This document shows, one piece after another, positions 49,262-58,821 of a stretch of DNA of 62,133 nucleotides. A program made the position numbers and the translations under genes. The stretch covers positions 1-62,133 of the forward strand of contig JAITFN010000062.1 of NCBI GenBank assembly GCA_031281345.1, written 5' to 3'. Every line of letters begins with the position of its first letter. Within the stretch, counting starts at the first letter, position 1. A model generated the notes under the pieces. That model was not told the DNA's origin. It made no database searches and saw only the letters and a program-made list of their open reading frames with translations. Origin of the DNA: Candidatus Fibrimonadaceae bacterium. Its GTDB lineage: Bacteria > Fibrobacterota > Fibrobacteria > Fibrobacterales > Fibrobacteraceae.

Positions 49262-50017
49262 ATGAAAAAAGTTCTCGCAGCCTCTCTTTTTTGTGCTGTA
49301 TCCAGTTTTGCCACTTGGGACTTGTTCCCAGCTCAAGATGCCGGAAAAGGCGAAGCTAAATTAGGTTTTCAGTATGGTATGCCTGCTGAAAAGGTATCCA
49401 CTATGGGTATAAACGTTGGCGCACGTTATAGCATCATTGAAGGCTTGGAAGCCTCTGTTATGCTTGATGGTCAAAGAGGTGGTTATGTGATAAGTAGCAG
49501 CTTGGATGGCAACGATATGGAAATAAGTGGTTTAGACAGACCTATCGTCGGTATCCGTTACTGGTTGCCTATGGGTCTTGGCATTGCCGCAGATGTAATT
49601 ATCCCTGCTGGCGGTGAAAAAGTTGCTGGCGATGAACCTCAGTTAGGTTTAAACGCTGGTGTTCAGTTCTCCACAAAAATAACTGAAGAATTTGCTCTTG
49701 GTTCCGAAGCTATGTTAGCTGTTATAAATAAGATTAATAAAGATGCAAGCGCCGGTATGGTTTTAGGCATTCAAGTTGAAGGCGATTACACTGTTGGTCC
49801 TGCAACTCCTTACCTCGGAATTGATTTGCAACAAGGCTTAACCAAAGGTGATATGCCAGAAGCTGCCAAAATGCAAATGGGCCTCAGCGTTGGTACAGTT
49901 TACAACATAAACGAATCCATGTATGCTCAAGTACATTACTGGATGGGTCTTGTAGGCGATGTTTACAAAGACTACGCTCCTAAAACCGTTACCATATCTT
50001 ACGGCTTGAAGTTCTAA
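49262..50017 (+). CDS. Outer-membrane protein, paralogue 1
   Basis: 251 residues. Signal peptide (MKKVLAASLFCAVSSFA) then WDLFPAQDAGKGEAKLGFQYG and alternating strands ending in an aromatic residue (TISYGLKF), typical of a beta-barrel. It shares its N-terminal region with the next gene (WDYFP, DKGEAK). A consensus promoter and AAAGGAG ribosome site suggest high expression. Exact family not recognised. Confidence 0.75.
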   Translation: MKKVLAASLFCAVSSFATWDLFPAQDAGKGEAKLGFQYGMPAEKVSTMGINVGARYSIIEGLEASVMLDGQRGGYVISSSLDGNDMEISGLDRPIVGIRYWLPMGLGIAADVIIPAGGEKVAGDEPQLGLNAGVQFSTKITEEFALGSEAMLAVINKINKDASAGMVLGIQVEGDYTVGPATPYLGIDLQQGLTKGDMPEAAKMQMGLSVGTVYNINESMYAQVHYWMGLVGDVYKDYAPKTVTISYGLKF

Positions 50018-50035
50018 AAATTATATCCTAATTTT

Positions 50036-50068
50036 ATCCTCCCACCACAAATGGGGGGATTTTTTTTT
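50036..50068 (+). terminator. Rho-independent terminator
   Basis: ATCCTCCCA (50036-50044) pairs with TGGGGGGAT (50052-50060), 9 pairs with one G-U and a 7-nt loop, followed by eight more T. It ends the transcript of the first OMP paralogue. Confidence 0.88.
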
Positions 50069-50070
50069 GC

Positions 50071-50076
50071 TATATT
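50071..50076 (+). promoter_or_regulatory. -10 box for OMP paralogue 2
   Basis: TATATT directly after the terminator T-run, with GGAGG (50101-50105) and the ATG at 50111 downstream. The second paralogue thus has its own transcript. Confidence 0.6.
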
Positions 50077-50110
50077 AACAACATCATAAAATTAACATAG
50101 GGAGGGTTTT

Positions 50111-50797
50111 ATGAAAAAAGCTCTAGTAGCAGTTCTTGTTTGCGTAGCATCCACTTTCGCCGCTTGGGATTATTTTCCCGTAATCGGAGAAGACAAAGGG
50201 GAAGCTAAAATAGCCTATTACCAAGGCAGGCAAGGGGGAAGAAATGGGTGGGGGTCAAATGAATTCAAAATCCGTTATAGCCCTATGTCTAGCTTGGAAG
50301 TGATGTCTAGATTTCACAGCGGTGAAAACCACGTGCTCGGTGCACGCTATCAAATTATGCCAAGCGTAAGCGCAGGTCTTGATATTGGCTTGCCGCTTCC
50401 AGCCTCTGTTTGGATATTTACCCCAAATGCCCAATTTTCAATGACTTTAACAGATGCCTTGCTACTAGGCACTACTGCCGAACTGATAATACCCACAGAA
50501 GACCAAGGTGGATACACAGATGTTATGTATTTCAAAGTTGGCGCAGAAGTGGATTTAACTATGGGACAAAACATAGCTTGGGCTAAACTAGACCTACGTT
50601 CCGGTTTTGGCGAAGATAGCAACAAAGCAAAAGCCTCTGATACTGGCAAGGGTCTTAGAATATCCCCTGCCATAGGCTACACAGCCAATGTGGGCAACCT
50701 AGCCTTGGGAACCAGTCTTGGCTTTGACTTTGGCGAAAAATCCGGCAACGACCCACACAACACCTATATTGGCGTGGACGCAGCAATTAAATTCTAA
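50111..50797 (+). CDS. Outer-membrane protein, paralogue 2
   Basis: 228 residues. Signal peptide (MKKALVAVLVCVASTFA) then WDYFPVIGEDKGEAK, related to paralogue 1. Barrel-like strands run to the terminal phenylalanine (GVDAAIKF). It is probably a tandem duplication that has diverged. Its stop and that of the convergent kinase gene share CTAA. Confidence 0.75.
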   Translation: MKKALVAVLVCVASTFAAWDYFPVIGEDKGEAKIAYYQGRQGGRNGWGSNEFKIRYSPMSSLEVMSRFHSGENHVLGARYQIMPSVSAGLDIGLPLPASVWIFTPNAQFSMTLTDALLLGTTAELIIPTEDQGGYTDVMYFKVGAEVDLTMGQNIAWAKLDLRSGFGEDSNKAKASDTGKGLRISPAIGYTANVGNLALGTSLGFDFGEKSGNDPHNTYIGVDAAIKF

Positions 50798-52491
50798 CTC
50801 TTAAAAACCACCGTAAATGTGCTCCCCTTTCCGGGGGAGCTTTTTAGTGTTATGGAGGCTTTGTGGGCATCTGCGGTGCGTTTCACAATGGCAAGGCCAA
50901 GACCAGAGCCTTTTGTTTCTCTTGTGGATTCGTCTCCAACCCTGTAAAAACCTTCAAATATATTCTTTTGCTCGCTTGCCGGAATGCCTTTGCCTGTGTC
51001 TTCAACTGAAAGGGAAATTCCCTGCGAAATTGCTTGCAGCTTAACGGATATATAGCCCTCTGCGGTGTATTTAATGGCATTATCCACCAAGTTTTGAATA
51101 AGGCTGTAAATAGAAGAATAGTCCCCTGTTATTTGCAAATCTTTTTCCACTTCTCTGTTTATTTCCAAACCCTTGCTCTTTGCAATAACATCTAAAGAAT
51201 CGCAAACCTTGTTCACGCACTCCGATAAATTCAAAGTTTCCCAGCGAAAAACCTGCTTGCCGCTTTCCATTCTGGTATAATTCAAAATTGCATCTATAAG
51301 GCTTTCAAGCCTAGAAGTTTCTTTTAGTATAACACCTGTGTGAGAAACTATTTTCTCTGGTTTATTAACACGGCCGCTGTTCATAAGCTCGGAATACATT
51401 TTTATAGAAGTCAAGGGTGTTTTAAGTTCGTGTGAAATGGTGGAGAGAAAATTGTCTTTCATAAATCTGAGCCGCCTCTCTTGAGAAAAACCCCTGTACA
51501 CAACCACAACGCCAATAACCGGAATAACCAAAGAAAACACAAGTATCAAAGAGAGAAAATTTATCCATTTTTTAGACTCCTTTCTAACAGAAGCCTTGCT
51601 CTCGTCAATTGAAATTTCCCATTTCCCAAAAGGATATTCGCCAGAGAGAAAATAGGGAATATAACTCCATTCCTTTGCAGTTTCTTTAATCAATCCGTTA
51701 ATTCTCTCGGTATAATAAGCTGCATCCATCTTTGCTATTATCGCATTTTTAATTGTCACATCAAAATAAGAAATAACTAAAAAAAACTCAGATTTGTTTT
51801 TAATAAAAAAATACCCTTCGTTTGAATAAGAAGCATAATTCCCAAGGGTTAGCAAAAAATCTCCGTGCTCTCTATAAGTGTTTAAATTTTGCAAAAGTCT
51901 TTTTGTTTCGTTCAATTTTTCCCAAAACTTTTCCCGTTCCGTTTTGCTCAAATTTTCTCTAGAAAGAATATCGTTCAACATTCTTTCTAAAAAATAATCG
52001 TTCCAGTCTAAACGCTCAAGAGTAGGGTTCTTCAAAAAAGAATCAACTTTCTGCAAGGCATATTCCCCTGCTTCTGCAAACATTTTGTTTTTTTGCAAAT
52101 CCAAAAATTCTTTTAACGCAAGAGCATCATTTTTTTCTAGCAAAAAAATTTCATCTGAATTTTCATCGCCAAGTTTTGGGTAATGCAGTGTGCCGTTTTC
52201 AAAAACATATATAGAAACAACTCCTGCTGGCAAAGAATCTTGCAAAAAATCTTCGTTGTTCACAAATATTTTAACCTTATCAACCAATTTTTCTTCTTCT
52301 TTGATAAAAGTTTCCATAACGGAATTTTTGAGATTTGTTTTTGCGCTTTCGTAATTTTTTTCTGCTATCCATTCTTCGTTTTTAATGCGCCCATAGCCTA
52401 TAAATGCGAGTGCCATAGTTGCAAGCAAAATGCCAGCTAAAAATAAAAGCAATTTGAGCGGAACCGCTAACGAAGCAATTCTGCGAACCAT
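50794..52491 (-). CDS. Orphan sensor histidine kinase
   Basis: 565 residues. Membrane helices at about 11-31 and 311-333 enclose a 280-residue periplasmic sensor of no recognised family. The kinase core has the phospho-acceptor H354 (TISHELKTPLTSIK), N box NLVDNAIKYT, G1 DTGKGIP and G2 GSGLGLAIV. No HAMP domain is evident and no response regulator lies beside it. It is last in a run with glycogen phosphorylase, the LysM gene and a small membrane protein whose end overlaps its start by 25 bp. Confidence 0.9.
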   Translation of the reverse strand: MVRRIASLAVPLKLLLFLAGILLATMALAFIGYGRIKNEEWIAEKNYESAKTNLKNSVMETFIKEEEKLVDKVKIFVNNEDFLQDSLPAGVVSIYVFENGTLHYPKLGDENSDEIFLLEKNDALALKEFLDLQKNKMFAEAGEYALQKVDSFLKNPTLERLDWNDYFLERMLNDILSRENLSKTEREKFWEKLNETKRLLQNLNTYREHGDFLLTLGNYASYSNEGYFFIKNKSEFFLVISYFDVTIKNAIIAKMDAAYYTERINGLIKETAKEWSYIPYFLSGEYPFGKWEISIDESKASVRKESKKWINFLSLILVFSLVIPVIGVVVVYRGFSQERRLRFMKDNFLSTISHELKTPLTSIKMYSELMNSGRVNKPEKIVSHTGVILKETSRLESLIDAILNYTRMESGKQVFRWETLNLSECVNKVCDSLDVIAKSKGLEINREVEKDLQITGDYSSIYSLIQNLVDNAIKYTAEGYISVKLQAISQGISLSVEDTGKGIPASEQKNIFEGFYRVGDESTRETKGSGLGLAIVKRTADAHKASITLKSSPGKGSTFTVVFKS

Positions 52492-52607
52492 ATACCAGCG
52501 TCAGGAAAATTTAAAAACACAAGCACTCCGGCAAAAAGCACTGTGCTGGCACACAGCCCAAGGAAAAAGAAAGCAGACATTAAACGAAAGAATATGGAAT
52601 TTTTCAT
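52467..52607 (-). CDS. Small single-pass membrane protein (46 aa)
   Basis: The 46-codon frame begins MKNSIFFRLMSAFFFLG, has one long hydrophobic helix (about 10-33) and ends FAELLR. It starts 5 bp after the LysM gene and overlaps the start of the kinase gene by 25 bp in another frame. No ribosome site is clear. Its position suggests it is co-translated with the kinase, perhaps as a small regulator. Unrecognised; it could also be chance, since it is short. Confidence 0.45.
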   Translation of the reverse strand: MKNSIFFRLMSAFFFLGLCASTVLFAGVLVFLNFPDAGIWFAELLR

Positions 52608-52612
52608 AGGTG

Positions 52613-53698
52613 CTAGTTCACAGGTTGATGAGTTATAGAAACAGACGTTCCAATATCTATTCGCTCACTCGCATTGTAAATTTCTCTTATCAAAACAGTT
52701 GAGCGATTATTATCCGCATATACCACCAAACCCCTGCCCAAAAGTTTTGGCGGCAAACTGTAATCTCTTTTGTCAAAACTCCAAAAAGCCACCGCGCTGC
52801 CTGGTGTATATTTATTTCTTTTGCCTTCGCTTGTTAAAACATAAGAATAAAGACCAGCCATTATGTTTTTATCCAAAACCAAAAGAACACTAGACATTTG
52901 TTCTGCTCTGGCCTGCTTAACGGCAGCGTAAGAATCTACAGAAATGGTTTTAACCGGCATTTGTGGGCGGCAGTGAGCCGTTTCTAAAGAAAGCGTCTCA
53001 AAAGACTGCACTATAAGTGCCCTAGAATGTTGATTGCCCACACCGGTTATCTTTGCAAGAGCCGCCAAACGATGCACAATATAGTCACTTGATGTTCCAG
53101 CGGAATTTGGAATGGAAACTTTTTTGTTGCTCCATATTTCTGCAATATCGCCAGCTTTTAATTTTGGATAATCTCTTTTGCCATACCCAAGGAGTACTTC
53201 ATGTTCCAATGAGTGATAAACGGGTTTGTTAGCCTCATCGGTTAGTACGTCGTACCAGCTTTTGCCGCTGCCGCTACCCACAGGTTCTAGTATTGGCATT
53301 AACCTTTGGTAATAGGGGTTAAAAATGCGGGGAGCTTCTTGCTTTCTGTATTCATTTCTACCCTCTTGAAAAGTATATTTTTCCGCATTGCCTTTCAAAC
53401 CCTTGCTTCTATTGTAATTACTGCCATAGCTTCCGCCATAATCTTTATCTTTGGAATTTCTATTTCTTCCTTTTCCCACAAGTTCTGGGCAAGGGTCATC
53501 GCCTGGTATGCAAATAGAATCGCCAGGGTAAATCCAATGGGGGTCTTGAATATGCTGGTTTACTTTCCATAAATCTGGCCACAAAAATGGGTCTTTCAAA
53601 AACTCCTCGCTCAAGTCCCAAAGGGTATCTCCCTTTTGAACTCTGTAAGCGAGTGCTAGCAAAACACAAGTGGCAATCAAAAAAATGGACTTCTTCAT
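52613..53698 (-). CDS. LysM-domain periplasmic protein
   Basis: 361 residues. Signal peptide (about 1-17), then a LysM domain (about 19-68: [27 protein letters not shown]), which binds peptidoglycan. A basic, Gly/Asn-rich stretch (75-125) is followed by a region without a known domain that has strand-like segments. It is likely a cell-wall-associated periplasmic protein. It starts 3 bp after the phosphorylase gene. Confidence 0.82.
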   Translation of the reverse strand: MKKSIFLIATCVLLALAYRVQKGDTLWDLSEEFLKDPFLWPDLWKVNQHIQDPHWIYPGDSICIPGDDPCPELVGKGRNRNSKDKDYGGSYGSNYNRSKGLKGNAEKYTFQEGRNEYRKQEAPRIFNPYYQRLMPILEPVGSGSGKSWYDVLTDEANKPVYHSLEHEVLLGYGKRDYPKLKAGDIAEIWSNKKVSIPNSAGTSSDYIVHRLAALAKITGVGNQHSRALIVQSFETLSLETAHCRPQMPVKTISVDSYAAVKQARAEQMSSVLLVLDKNIMAGLYSYVLTSEGKRNKYTPGSAVAFWSFDKRDYSLPPKLLGRGLVVYADNNRSTVLIREIYNASERIDIGTSVSITHQPVN

Positions 53699-53701
53699 TC
53701 C

Positions 53702-56281
53702 CTACCCTATTTTCACGCTTGGTACGTGCCAAATCTCATCGTTATATTGCCTTATTGTGCGATCGGAACTGAATTCGCCCATACGTGCAACATTTAAGAT
53801 TGCTTTGCGTGTCCATATTTTTTTGTTTGAATACTCGTTAGAAACCAAGTCTTGAGTTTCTACATAAGAGGGGAAATCTGCAAGTAGCAAATATTGGTCT
53901 TTGAATAGCAAACTCTCAACCACTGGCGCAAACGGACATTCTGGGTAATTAAGCGTGCGAATAAAATCCAGAACCTCGCGAATATCGCTAGACGATTCAT
54001 AGTATTCCCTTGGGTTGTAACCTTGAGAGACTAATCTCTGAACTTCCTCAACAGTTTTTCCGAATATGTAAATGTTTTCGCGCCCAACAGCCTCGCACAT
54101 TTCAACATTTGCACCGTCCATTGTGCCAATGGTAAGTGCTCCGTTAAGGGCAAACTTCATATTGCCGGTGCCGCTCGCTTCTGTGCCTGCTGTTGAAATT
54201 TGCTCCGAGAGGTCTGCTGCCGGAATTATTTTTTCGGCATAAGAAACACGGTAATTTTCAAGGAACAAAAGCTGCAAAATACCCTTTGCACGAGGTTCTT
54301 CTTTTATTCGGTCTGCTACAACATTTATCAGCCAAATTATCTGCTTTGCCATCCAATATCCTGGTGCAGACTTTCCGCCTATCAAAATTGTTCTAGGCTG
54401 AACAGCTTGCCCTTTTTGAAGGCGTTTGAGCAGGTAAATTGCGTGCATTATGTTTAAAAGCTGCCTTTTGTATTCGTGAATGCGTTTCACCTGAACGTCA
54501 AAAATGGAATCTGGGTTTATTATCTCCACTCCTTGAACGTTTTTTATGGTGCTTATCAATTTCTTTTTGTTCTCTAATTTTGCGTGAACAAAACTATCTT
54601 GGAATGCAACATCGTTTAAATGGCTCTCTATTTTCTTTATCTTGCTCAAATCGCCAATCCACGAGTCTCCTATTTTTTTGCTAATGGCAAGAGACATAGC
54701 CGGATTTGCCTTTGCAACCCAGCGGCGTGGAGTTACGCCATTTGTTTTGTTGTTAAAGCGGTCTGGCCACAACTCGTAAAAATCTTTGAACAAGTTTGTT
54801 TTTAAAAGTTCGCTGTGAAGAGCCGCAACTCCGTTAACGCTGTGCGAGCCTATAACAGAGAGATAACCCATACGAACCATTTTTTCATCGCCTTCTTGGA
54901 TTATAGACATACGGCTAACGCGCTCACTTTCGCCTGGCCATTTTGCCCAAACCGATTCAAGGAATTTTGCATTGATTTCGTAAATTATTTGCAAGTGGCG
55001 AGGCAATAATTCCTCAAATAAATTAACCGACCATTTTTCCAAAGCCTCTGGCATAAGGGTATGGTTTGTATAGGCAAAAATCTCGGTGGTTATGCCCCAA
55101 GCATCTTGCCAAGAGAGTTTGTAAATATCAACCAACAAACGCATAAGTTCTGGAATTGCTATTGCAGGGTGGGTATCGTTTAACTGTATTGCAACCTTCT
55201 TTGGAAGGTTAGCAAGGAGCTTTCTGCGTTCAACGTGCTCAAGATTTAAGAGCGTTAAACCAGAAGAAGAAATTTTGTTCACTTTTGCCATTTTTTCAAT
55301 AGCTTCTTGGACATCGCTTCCGCGTTCATAGCGGCGAATGATATCTTGAAGCGAAGCCGCACAGAGAAAGTATTGCTGTTTTAAGCGAAGTTTTTTCCCG
55401 TTCACAGAAGAATCGTTTGGATACAGAACTTTTGTTATGGATTCCCATTCTTCCATTTTAGCGGTTGCATCAACATATCTGCCTTCGTTGAACGTTTGCA
55501 AATTGAAATTGTTAGACTGCGCGCTCCACAAGCGAAGCGTATTCACCGTATTGTTTTTATATCCTGGAATTGGGGTATCGTAGGGCATAGCTTCTACGCT
55601 TTCGGCAGCGTGCCAGTAGTGGCGGATTTCGCCATTTACGTTGAAAGTTTCTACTGTGCCTCCGAACCTAACCTGCATAACGCCTGCTGTGCGGGCAAAT
55701 TCCCAAGGGTTTGGATAGCGGAGCCATTCGTCTGGATATTCCTTTTGCTGGCCGTTTTCAATTTTTTGGTTGAACATTCCAAATTCATAGCGAAGCCCCA
55801 TACCCATAGCCGGAAGCTCTAAAGAAGCCATTGAGTCTAAGAAACAGGCAGCCAAACGCCCCAAGCCTCCATTGCCAAGGCCAGCATCACGTTCAATATC
55901 TCTAACTTCCTCTAAATTCATACCGAGTTCTTCAATGGCATCGGCAACTTCTTTCTCTACATCTATGTTCAAAACAGCGTTGCCAAGCGAACGCCCCATT
56001 AAAAATTCAAGTGATAAGTAGTAAACGCGCTTTACATTCTGCATATAATATGTTTGCTGAGTTCTTATCCAGCGATCTATAAGGCGGTCGCGCACTGCGT
56101 AGGCTATTGCCTGGAATTTTTCGTAATCGGCAGCTTCATAGCGGTCGCGAGCGAGCGTATGGTGCAAGTGCATATTGAAAGATTCTACGAACGCTTTTTT
56201 TGAGCTTGCCAAATCCACAACATCACTAGCAGGTTCTTCATCTGCTTGATGCTTTTTGGAGGCGGTACCTTTTGCTGCCAT
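53702..56281 (-). CDS. glgP: Glycogen/starch phosphorylase
   Basis: 859 residues, usual length. N-terminal LSLEFLMGRSLGNAVLN and GLGNGGLGRLAACFLDSMA, and the C-terminal EASGTGNMKFALNGALTIGTMDGANVE with the pyridoxal-phosphate lysine in or near this block. It releases glucose-1-phosphate from glycogen. GGAG lies 7 nt before the ATG and a TATATT box at 56312-56317. GlgE further along suggests linked glycogen metabolism. Confidence 0.96.
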   Translation of the reverse strand: MAAKGTASKKHQADEEPASDVVDLASSKKAFVESFNMHLHHTLARDRYEAADYEKFQAIAYAVRDRLIDRWIRTQQTYYMQNVKRVYYLSLEFLMGRSLGNAVLNIDVEKEVADAIEELGMNLEEVRDIERDAGLGNGGLGRLAACFLDSMASLELPAMGMGLRYEFGMFNQKIENGQQKEYPDEWLRYPNPWEFARTAGVMQVRFGGTVETFNVNGEIRHYWHAAESVEAMPYDTPIPGYKNNTVNTLRLWSAQSNNFNLQTFNEGRYVDATAKMEEWESITKVLYPNDSSVNGKKLRLKQQYFLCAASLQDIIRRYERGSDVQEAIEKMAKVNKISSSGLTLLNLEHVERRKLLANLPKKVAIQLNDTHPAIAIPELMRLLVDIYKLSWQDAWGITTEIFAYTNHTLMPEALEKWSVNLFEELLPRHLQIIYEINAKFLESVWAKWPGESERVSRMSIIQEGDEKMVRMGYLSVIGSHSVNGVAALHSELLKTNLFKDFYELWPDRFNNKTNGVTPRRWVAKANPAMSLAISKKIGDSWIGDLSKIKKIESHLNDVAFQDSFVHAKLENKKKLISTIKNVQGVEIINPDSIFDVQVKRIHEYKRQLLNIMHAIYLLKRLQKGQAVQPRTILIGGKSAPGYWMAKQIIWLINVVADRIKEEPRAKGILQLLFLENYRVSYAEKIIPAADLSEQISTAGTEASGTGNMKFALNGALTIGTMDGANVEMCEAVGRENIYIFGKTVEEVQRLVSQGYNPREYYESSSDIREVLDFIRTLNYPECPFAPVVESLLFKDQYLLLADFPSYVETQDLVSNEYSNKKIWTRKAILNVARMGEFSSDRTIRQYNDEIWHVPSVKIG

Positions 56282-56359
56282 ATTAGTCTCCTAATAAATG
56301 AAGTTAAAAGGAATATAGAAAAATATAGAACGCCACGGCGAAATTTCTACTTTACCCCA

Positions 56360-57640
56360 ATGCCCTTTTTACTCGCAATTCTCTTAATATTTTCCTTTGC
56401 CTTTTCCCAAGACATAAAAGTTCGCAAAGAAGTTCTGCAAAACGGCCTAACCGTGCTATTATACGAGAACAAACAAGCCCCCACAGTCGCTTGCAGGCTC
56501 TTTTACGTAACCGGCTCTGTGCACGAAAATCCCTCAAATTCAGGGCTTGCCCACTTGCTAGAGCACCAGCTTTTCAAAGGCACCCAAAAACTCAAATCCG
56601 ATGAGCTATGGAACGCCTACCAAGAAGCCGGAGGCACAGACTTAAACGCTTTTACCACCGACTTAATGACCGCATATTTTGTGAATTTGCCACGCAATAA
56701 AGTGGAATTGTTTTTATGGCTAGAAGCAGACAGAATGCAAAACGCCGTTATGCGCGAATTTTATTCCGAGCGCGATGTTGTTATGGAAGAACGCCGTATG
56801 CGCTACGACGACCCTCCAAAGGGCCGCTACCGCGAAACCCTGAGAACGATGATTTACGAAGCCCACCCATACCGAATCCCAACCATAGGCTGGCCGTCTT
56901 CCATTGCAAACCTAAGCCAAGAGCAGGCAGAGGAGCATTACAAAAAGTATTACAAGCCGCGCAACGCCATTCTGGTTTTTGCAGGCGATTTTTCCGCAGA
57001 CACACTTTTGCCAAAAATCCACACATATTTTGGAAACATCCCTGCTGGTGAGCCTTTCCCCGAAATTCATTTGAAAGAACCTGCCCAAGCCGGAGAAAAA
57101 CGGCTTATAGTTCGCCGTAGCGATGCAACCCCAGGCATAGACATAATTTTCAAAACACCCGGTGTTGGCGATTCTGCGGTTTACGCTTTGGATATTGCAG
57201 AGGGCGTTTTGAACGGGCGCAGCGGCAGGCTCTACAAAAGACTTGTGGAAGAAGAAAAGCTCGCCACAAGCGCAAGCGCAAGCAATAGCCCCAATAAATA
57301 CATATCCACCTTTGCTGTGTCTGTTTCTCTAAAACCAGGTGCCAGCGCAGAAAAAGCAGAAGCCATTGTTTGGGAAGAACTTGAAAAGCTAAAAAAAGAA
57401 TTGGTAAACGAAAGAGAGTTTAAAAAGGTGATAAACAACGCCTACGCAGGCCAAGTTCGCAGCCTAACAGATATGGCAGGGGTTGCAACAAACCTCGCTT
57501 GGTTTGAAATGTATGGTTCTTACAATTTATATTTGAGCTGGGCTGCATCTTTGGAAAAGGTTAGCCGTGGAGCTGTGCAAAATGCTGCTTCAACTTATTT
57601 TTCAAGAAACAACGCGGTTGTGGGATGGTTGGTACCATGA
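56360..57640 (+). CDS. M16-family zinc peptidase (catalytic)
   Basis: 426 residues. Signal peptide MPFLLAILLIFSFAFSQ, then the inverted zinc motif H65-LLE-H69 (SGLAHLLEHQLFKG) and the downstream Glu in the segment RDVVMEERRMR. It cleaves peptides in the periplasm or outer membrane. ATG 56360 is chosen because a TACTTT box ends exactly 6 nt before it and the signal peptide begins there. It overlaps dapB by ATGA. The non-catalytic partner type lies at 44007-45455. Confidence 0.92.
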   Translation: MPFLLAILLIFSFAFSQDIKVRKEVLQNGLTVLLYENKQAPTVACRLFYVTGSVHENPSNSGLAHLLEHQLFKGTQKLKSDELWNAYQEAGGTDLNAFTTDLMTAYFVNLPRNKVELFLWLEADRMQNAVMREFYSERDVVMEERRMRYDDPPKGRYRETLRTMIYEAHPYRIPTIGWPSSIANLSQEQAEEHYKKYYKPRNAILVFAGDFSADTLLPKIHTYFGNIPAGEPFPEIHLKEPAQAGEKRLIVRRSDATPGIDIIFKTPGVGDSAVYALDIAEGVLNGRSGRLYKRLVEEEKLATSASASNSPNKYISTFAVSVSLKPGASAEKAEAIVWEELEKLKKELVNEREFKKVINNAYAGQVRSLTDMAGVATNLAWFEMYGSYNLYLSWAASLEKVSRGAVQNAASTYFSRNNAVVGWLVP

Positions 57641-58437
57641 AAATTTCTGTTATGGTAAACGGTATGCCGGGCAAAATGGCACAGATAGTTGCCGAAGTTT
57701 GCAGCAAAAGAGAATTAAATGTAATTCCATTTTCGCTCACAGGCGAAACCCTTGCGGAATTCAACGGCTATGCTTTGTTAGGCGTGGAAGAAAGGGAAAA
57801 TAAAATAGGGCAAATTTTAAAGGAACACCCAAACTTAATAGCTGTTGATTACACGCACCCAAGCGCGGTGAATGGCAATGCCGAGTTTTATGTTAAGCAC
57901 AAAATTCCCTTTGTTATGGGAACCACAGGCGGAGATAGAGAGGCTTTAATTGACTTGGTGAAAAATGCAATCCACCCTTGCGTAATAGCTCCCAATATGG
58001 CAAAGCAAATAGTTGCGCTCCAAGCAATGCTAGAATGGACTGCGAAAAACTTTCCGAAAGTGTTTGGCGGCTATGATTTAAAAGTTGTTGAAAGCCACCA
58101 AAAAACCAAAGCCGACACGAGCGGAACCGCAAAGGCTTTGGTGAGTAGTTTTTTGGAAATGGGAGCAAATGGAGTGGAACCCATAATAGAAATGGTACGC
58201 GAAGAGAATGCCCAAATTTCCAAAATGGCTGTTCCCCCCGAGCATTTGGGCGGCCACGCCTTTCACACATATTCTTTAGATAGCAAAGATAAATCCGTAC
58301 ATTTTGAATTTCGCCATAATGTTTGCGGCAGGGAAATATACGCAGAAGGCACCGCAGATGCTGTGGAATTTTTAGCAAAAAAAATAGAAGCTGGGCAGAA
58401 CAAATTTTATGATATGATAGATGTGCTGAAAGGCTAA
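57637..58437 (+). CDS. dapB: 4-hydroxy-tetrahydrodipicolinate reductase (plant-like type)
   Basis: 266 residues. The catalytic block reads VVESHQKTKADTSGTAKAL instead of the HHRxKxDAPSGTA of the usual bacterial enzyme, and VDYTHPSAVNGNAEFYVKHKIPFVMGTTGGD matches plant-type DapB. It acts in lysine and diaminopimelate synthesis. It starts in the M16 stop (ATGA), and its end shares CTAA with convergent divIC. Confidence 0.87.
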   Translation: MKISVMVNGMPGKMAQIVAEVCSKRELNVIPFSLTGETLAEFNGYALLGVEERENKIGQILKEHPNLIAVDYTHPSAVNGNAEFYVKHKIPFVMGTTGGDREALIDLVKNAIHPCVIAPNMAKQIVALQAMLEWTAKNFPKVFGGYDLKVVESHQKTKADTSGTAKALVSSFLEMGANGVEPIIEMVREENAQISKMAVPPEHLGGHAFHTYSLDSKDKSVHFEFRHNVCGREIYAEGTADAVEFLAKKIEAGQNKFYDMIDVLKG

Positions 58438-58808
58438 TCCAAAAAATAAAAAGACTTTTCGCCTTTTTTGCTCATTCCATAAGAGCGGGCAACACTTTCT
58501 ATTACCAAAGGGTCATTTACGAGTTTAATTTTTAAATCTTGCTTTTTTTCAATTTCATTTTTTAACTCTATCAATTCGTTTTTAAGTTTATTTATGTTAT
58601 GTTCTCTCTTTGAAATATCGTTCATTCTAGAAGCAAGTCCGTAAAAACCAAAACATATTGAAAAAGAAAAAATAACTATGCAAATAGTGTAGATAACTTT
58701 TAGTGACGCGTTGTGATTGTACACACGGTTTGCCGTTGTGGTTATGTTTTTTGTGAATTCGTGCACCACTTGCGTGCTTGTTTTCCGTCTTTTTCTTTTT
58801 CCTAGCAT
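58434..58808 (-). CDS. Septum-formation initiator (DivIC/FtsB family)
   Basis: 124 residues. A basic N-terminal tail, one membrane helix (about 37-60), then a coiled coil (ISKREHNINKLKNELIELKNEIEKK) and the C-terminal segment SVARSYGMSKKGEKSFYF typical of FtsB/DivIC. It joins FtsL and FtsQ in the divisome. It is co-transcribed behind glgE with a 13-bp gap. Confidence 0.85.
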   Translation of the reverse strand: MLGKRKRRKTSTQVVHEFTKNITTTANRVYNHNASLKVIYTICIVIFSFSICFGFYGLASRMNDISKREHNINKLKNELIELKNEIEKKQDLKIKLVNDPLVIESVARSYGMSKKGEKSFYFLD

Positions 58809-58821
58809 ATAAAGCTCCCCC

